Origin: Serripes groenlandicus
Taxonomy: Eukaryota > Mollusca > Bivalvia > Cardiida > Cardiidae
Assembly: GCA_031761405.1 (NCBI GenBank)
Contig: JASEVX010000011.1
Location: 37,077,048-37,141,047, forward strand
DNA: 64,000 nucleotides
Direction of reading: 5' to 3'
Shown: positions 63,934-64,000 of the stretch, one piece after another
How positions within the stretch are numbered: position 1 is the first letter of the stretch
Layout of the letters: the number at the start of each line of letters is the position of its first letter
Notes under the pieces: generated by a model
Told to the model about the DNA's origin: nothing
What the model saw: the letters and a program-made list of their open reading frames with translations, nothing else
Databases searched by the model: none
Position numbers and translations under genes: made by a program

Positions 63934-64000
63934 CAAAAAGTCGATAAAGAGCAAAAACTCGGTAAAGAGCATATAGTCGGTAAAGAGCATATAGGTGGTT
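63934..64000 (+). repeat. ~18-bp short tandem repeat
   Basis: AGTCGATAAAGAGCAAAAAC, then TCGGTAAAGAGCATATAG twice. Related words precede the LTR-like block (63510-63570), so that block probably inserted into this array. Confidence 0.55.

Overview
This window looks like animal nuclear DNA, most likely from a bivalve mollusc. It is AT-rich, has no long ORFs, and its rare coding segments are split by GT-AG introns. It carries tRNA-headed SINEs with a shared tail, 'pearl'-like tandem-core elements and several MITE families of the kind common in clams and mussels. I could not identify the genus.

Layout. (i) 1-11225: a repeat-rich stretch bounded by a perfect 19-bp inverted repeat (17-35 and 11207-11225). 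It holds a SINE, many palindromic MITEs, a tandem-core pearl-like element (5440-6712) and a nested palindrome (8843-9277). (ii) 11226-35121: unit 1 of a ~24-kb direct tandem duplication. (iii) 35122-58728: unit 2, about 97-98% identical by eye over aligned parts but differing by discrete insertions and deletions. (iv) 58729 to ~63495: the more diverged start of a third unit, carrying a 2.3-kb foldback transposon. (v) ~63500-64000: short repeats and a possible solo LTR.

The only convincing host gene is present once in each full unit, on the minus strand. It has five coding exons: signal peptide, a 7-nt microexon, a six-cysteine (CC..CC) ectodomain, a transmembrane helix with a Cys-rich face and RRRR anchor, and a Pro/Met-rich tail with a PPPY motif. 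This is the architecture of the Shisa/CYYR1/WBP1/VOPP1 (STMC6) superfamily. The copies encode 169 and 156 aa. The cytoplasmic exon is identical at protein level, while the microexon and ectodomain exon carry most of the replacements and a 13-codon length change.

Other coding traces look transposon-derived: an Ulp1-like protease fragment and a ZSWIM/MULE-like N-terminal ORF, both inside a segment bounded by inverted CCCGACCGTCGGG clusters; a degenerate non-LTR reverse transcriptase; and a frameshifted Crypton/KIAA1958-like N-terminus.

Comparing the units gives natural empty sites. These define a hAT MITE (8-bp TSD), a SINE (14-bp TSD), a foldback element (9-bp TSD) and a TTAA-targeting piggyBac-like MITE family. 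All identities were read by eye without alignment software.
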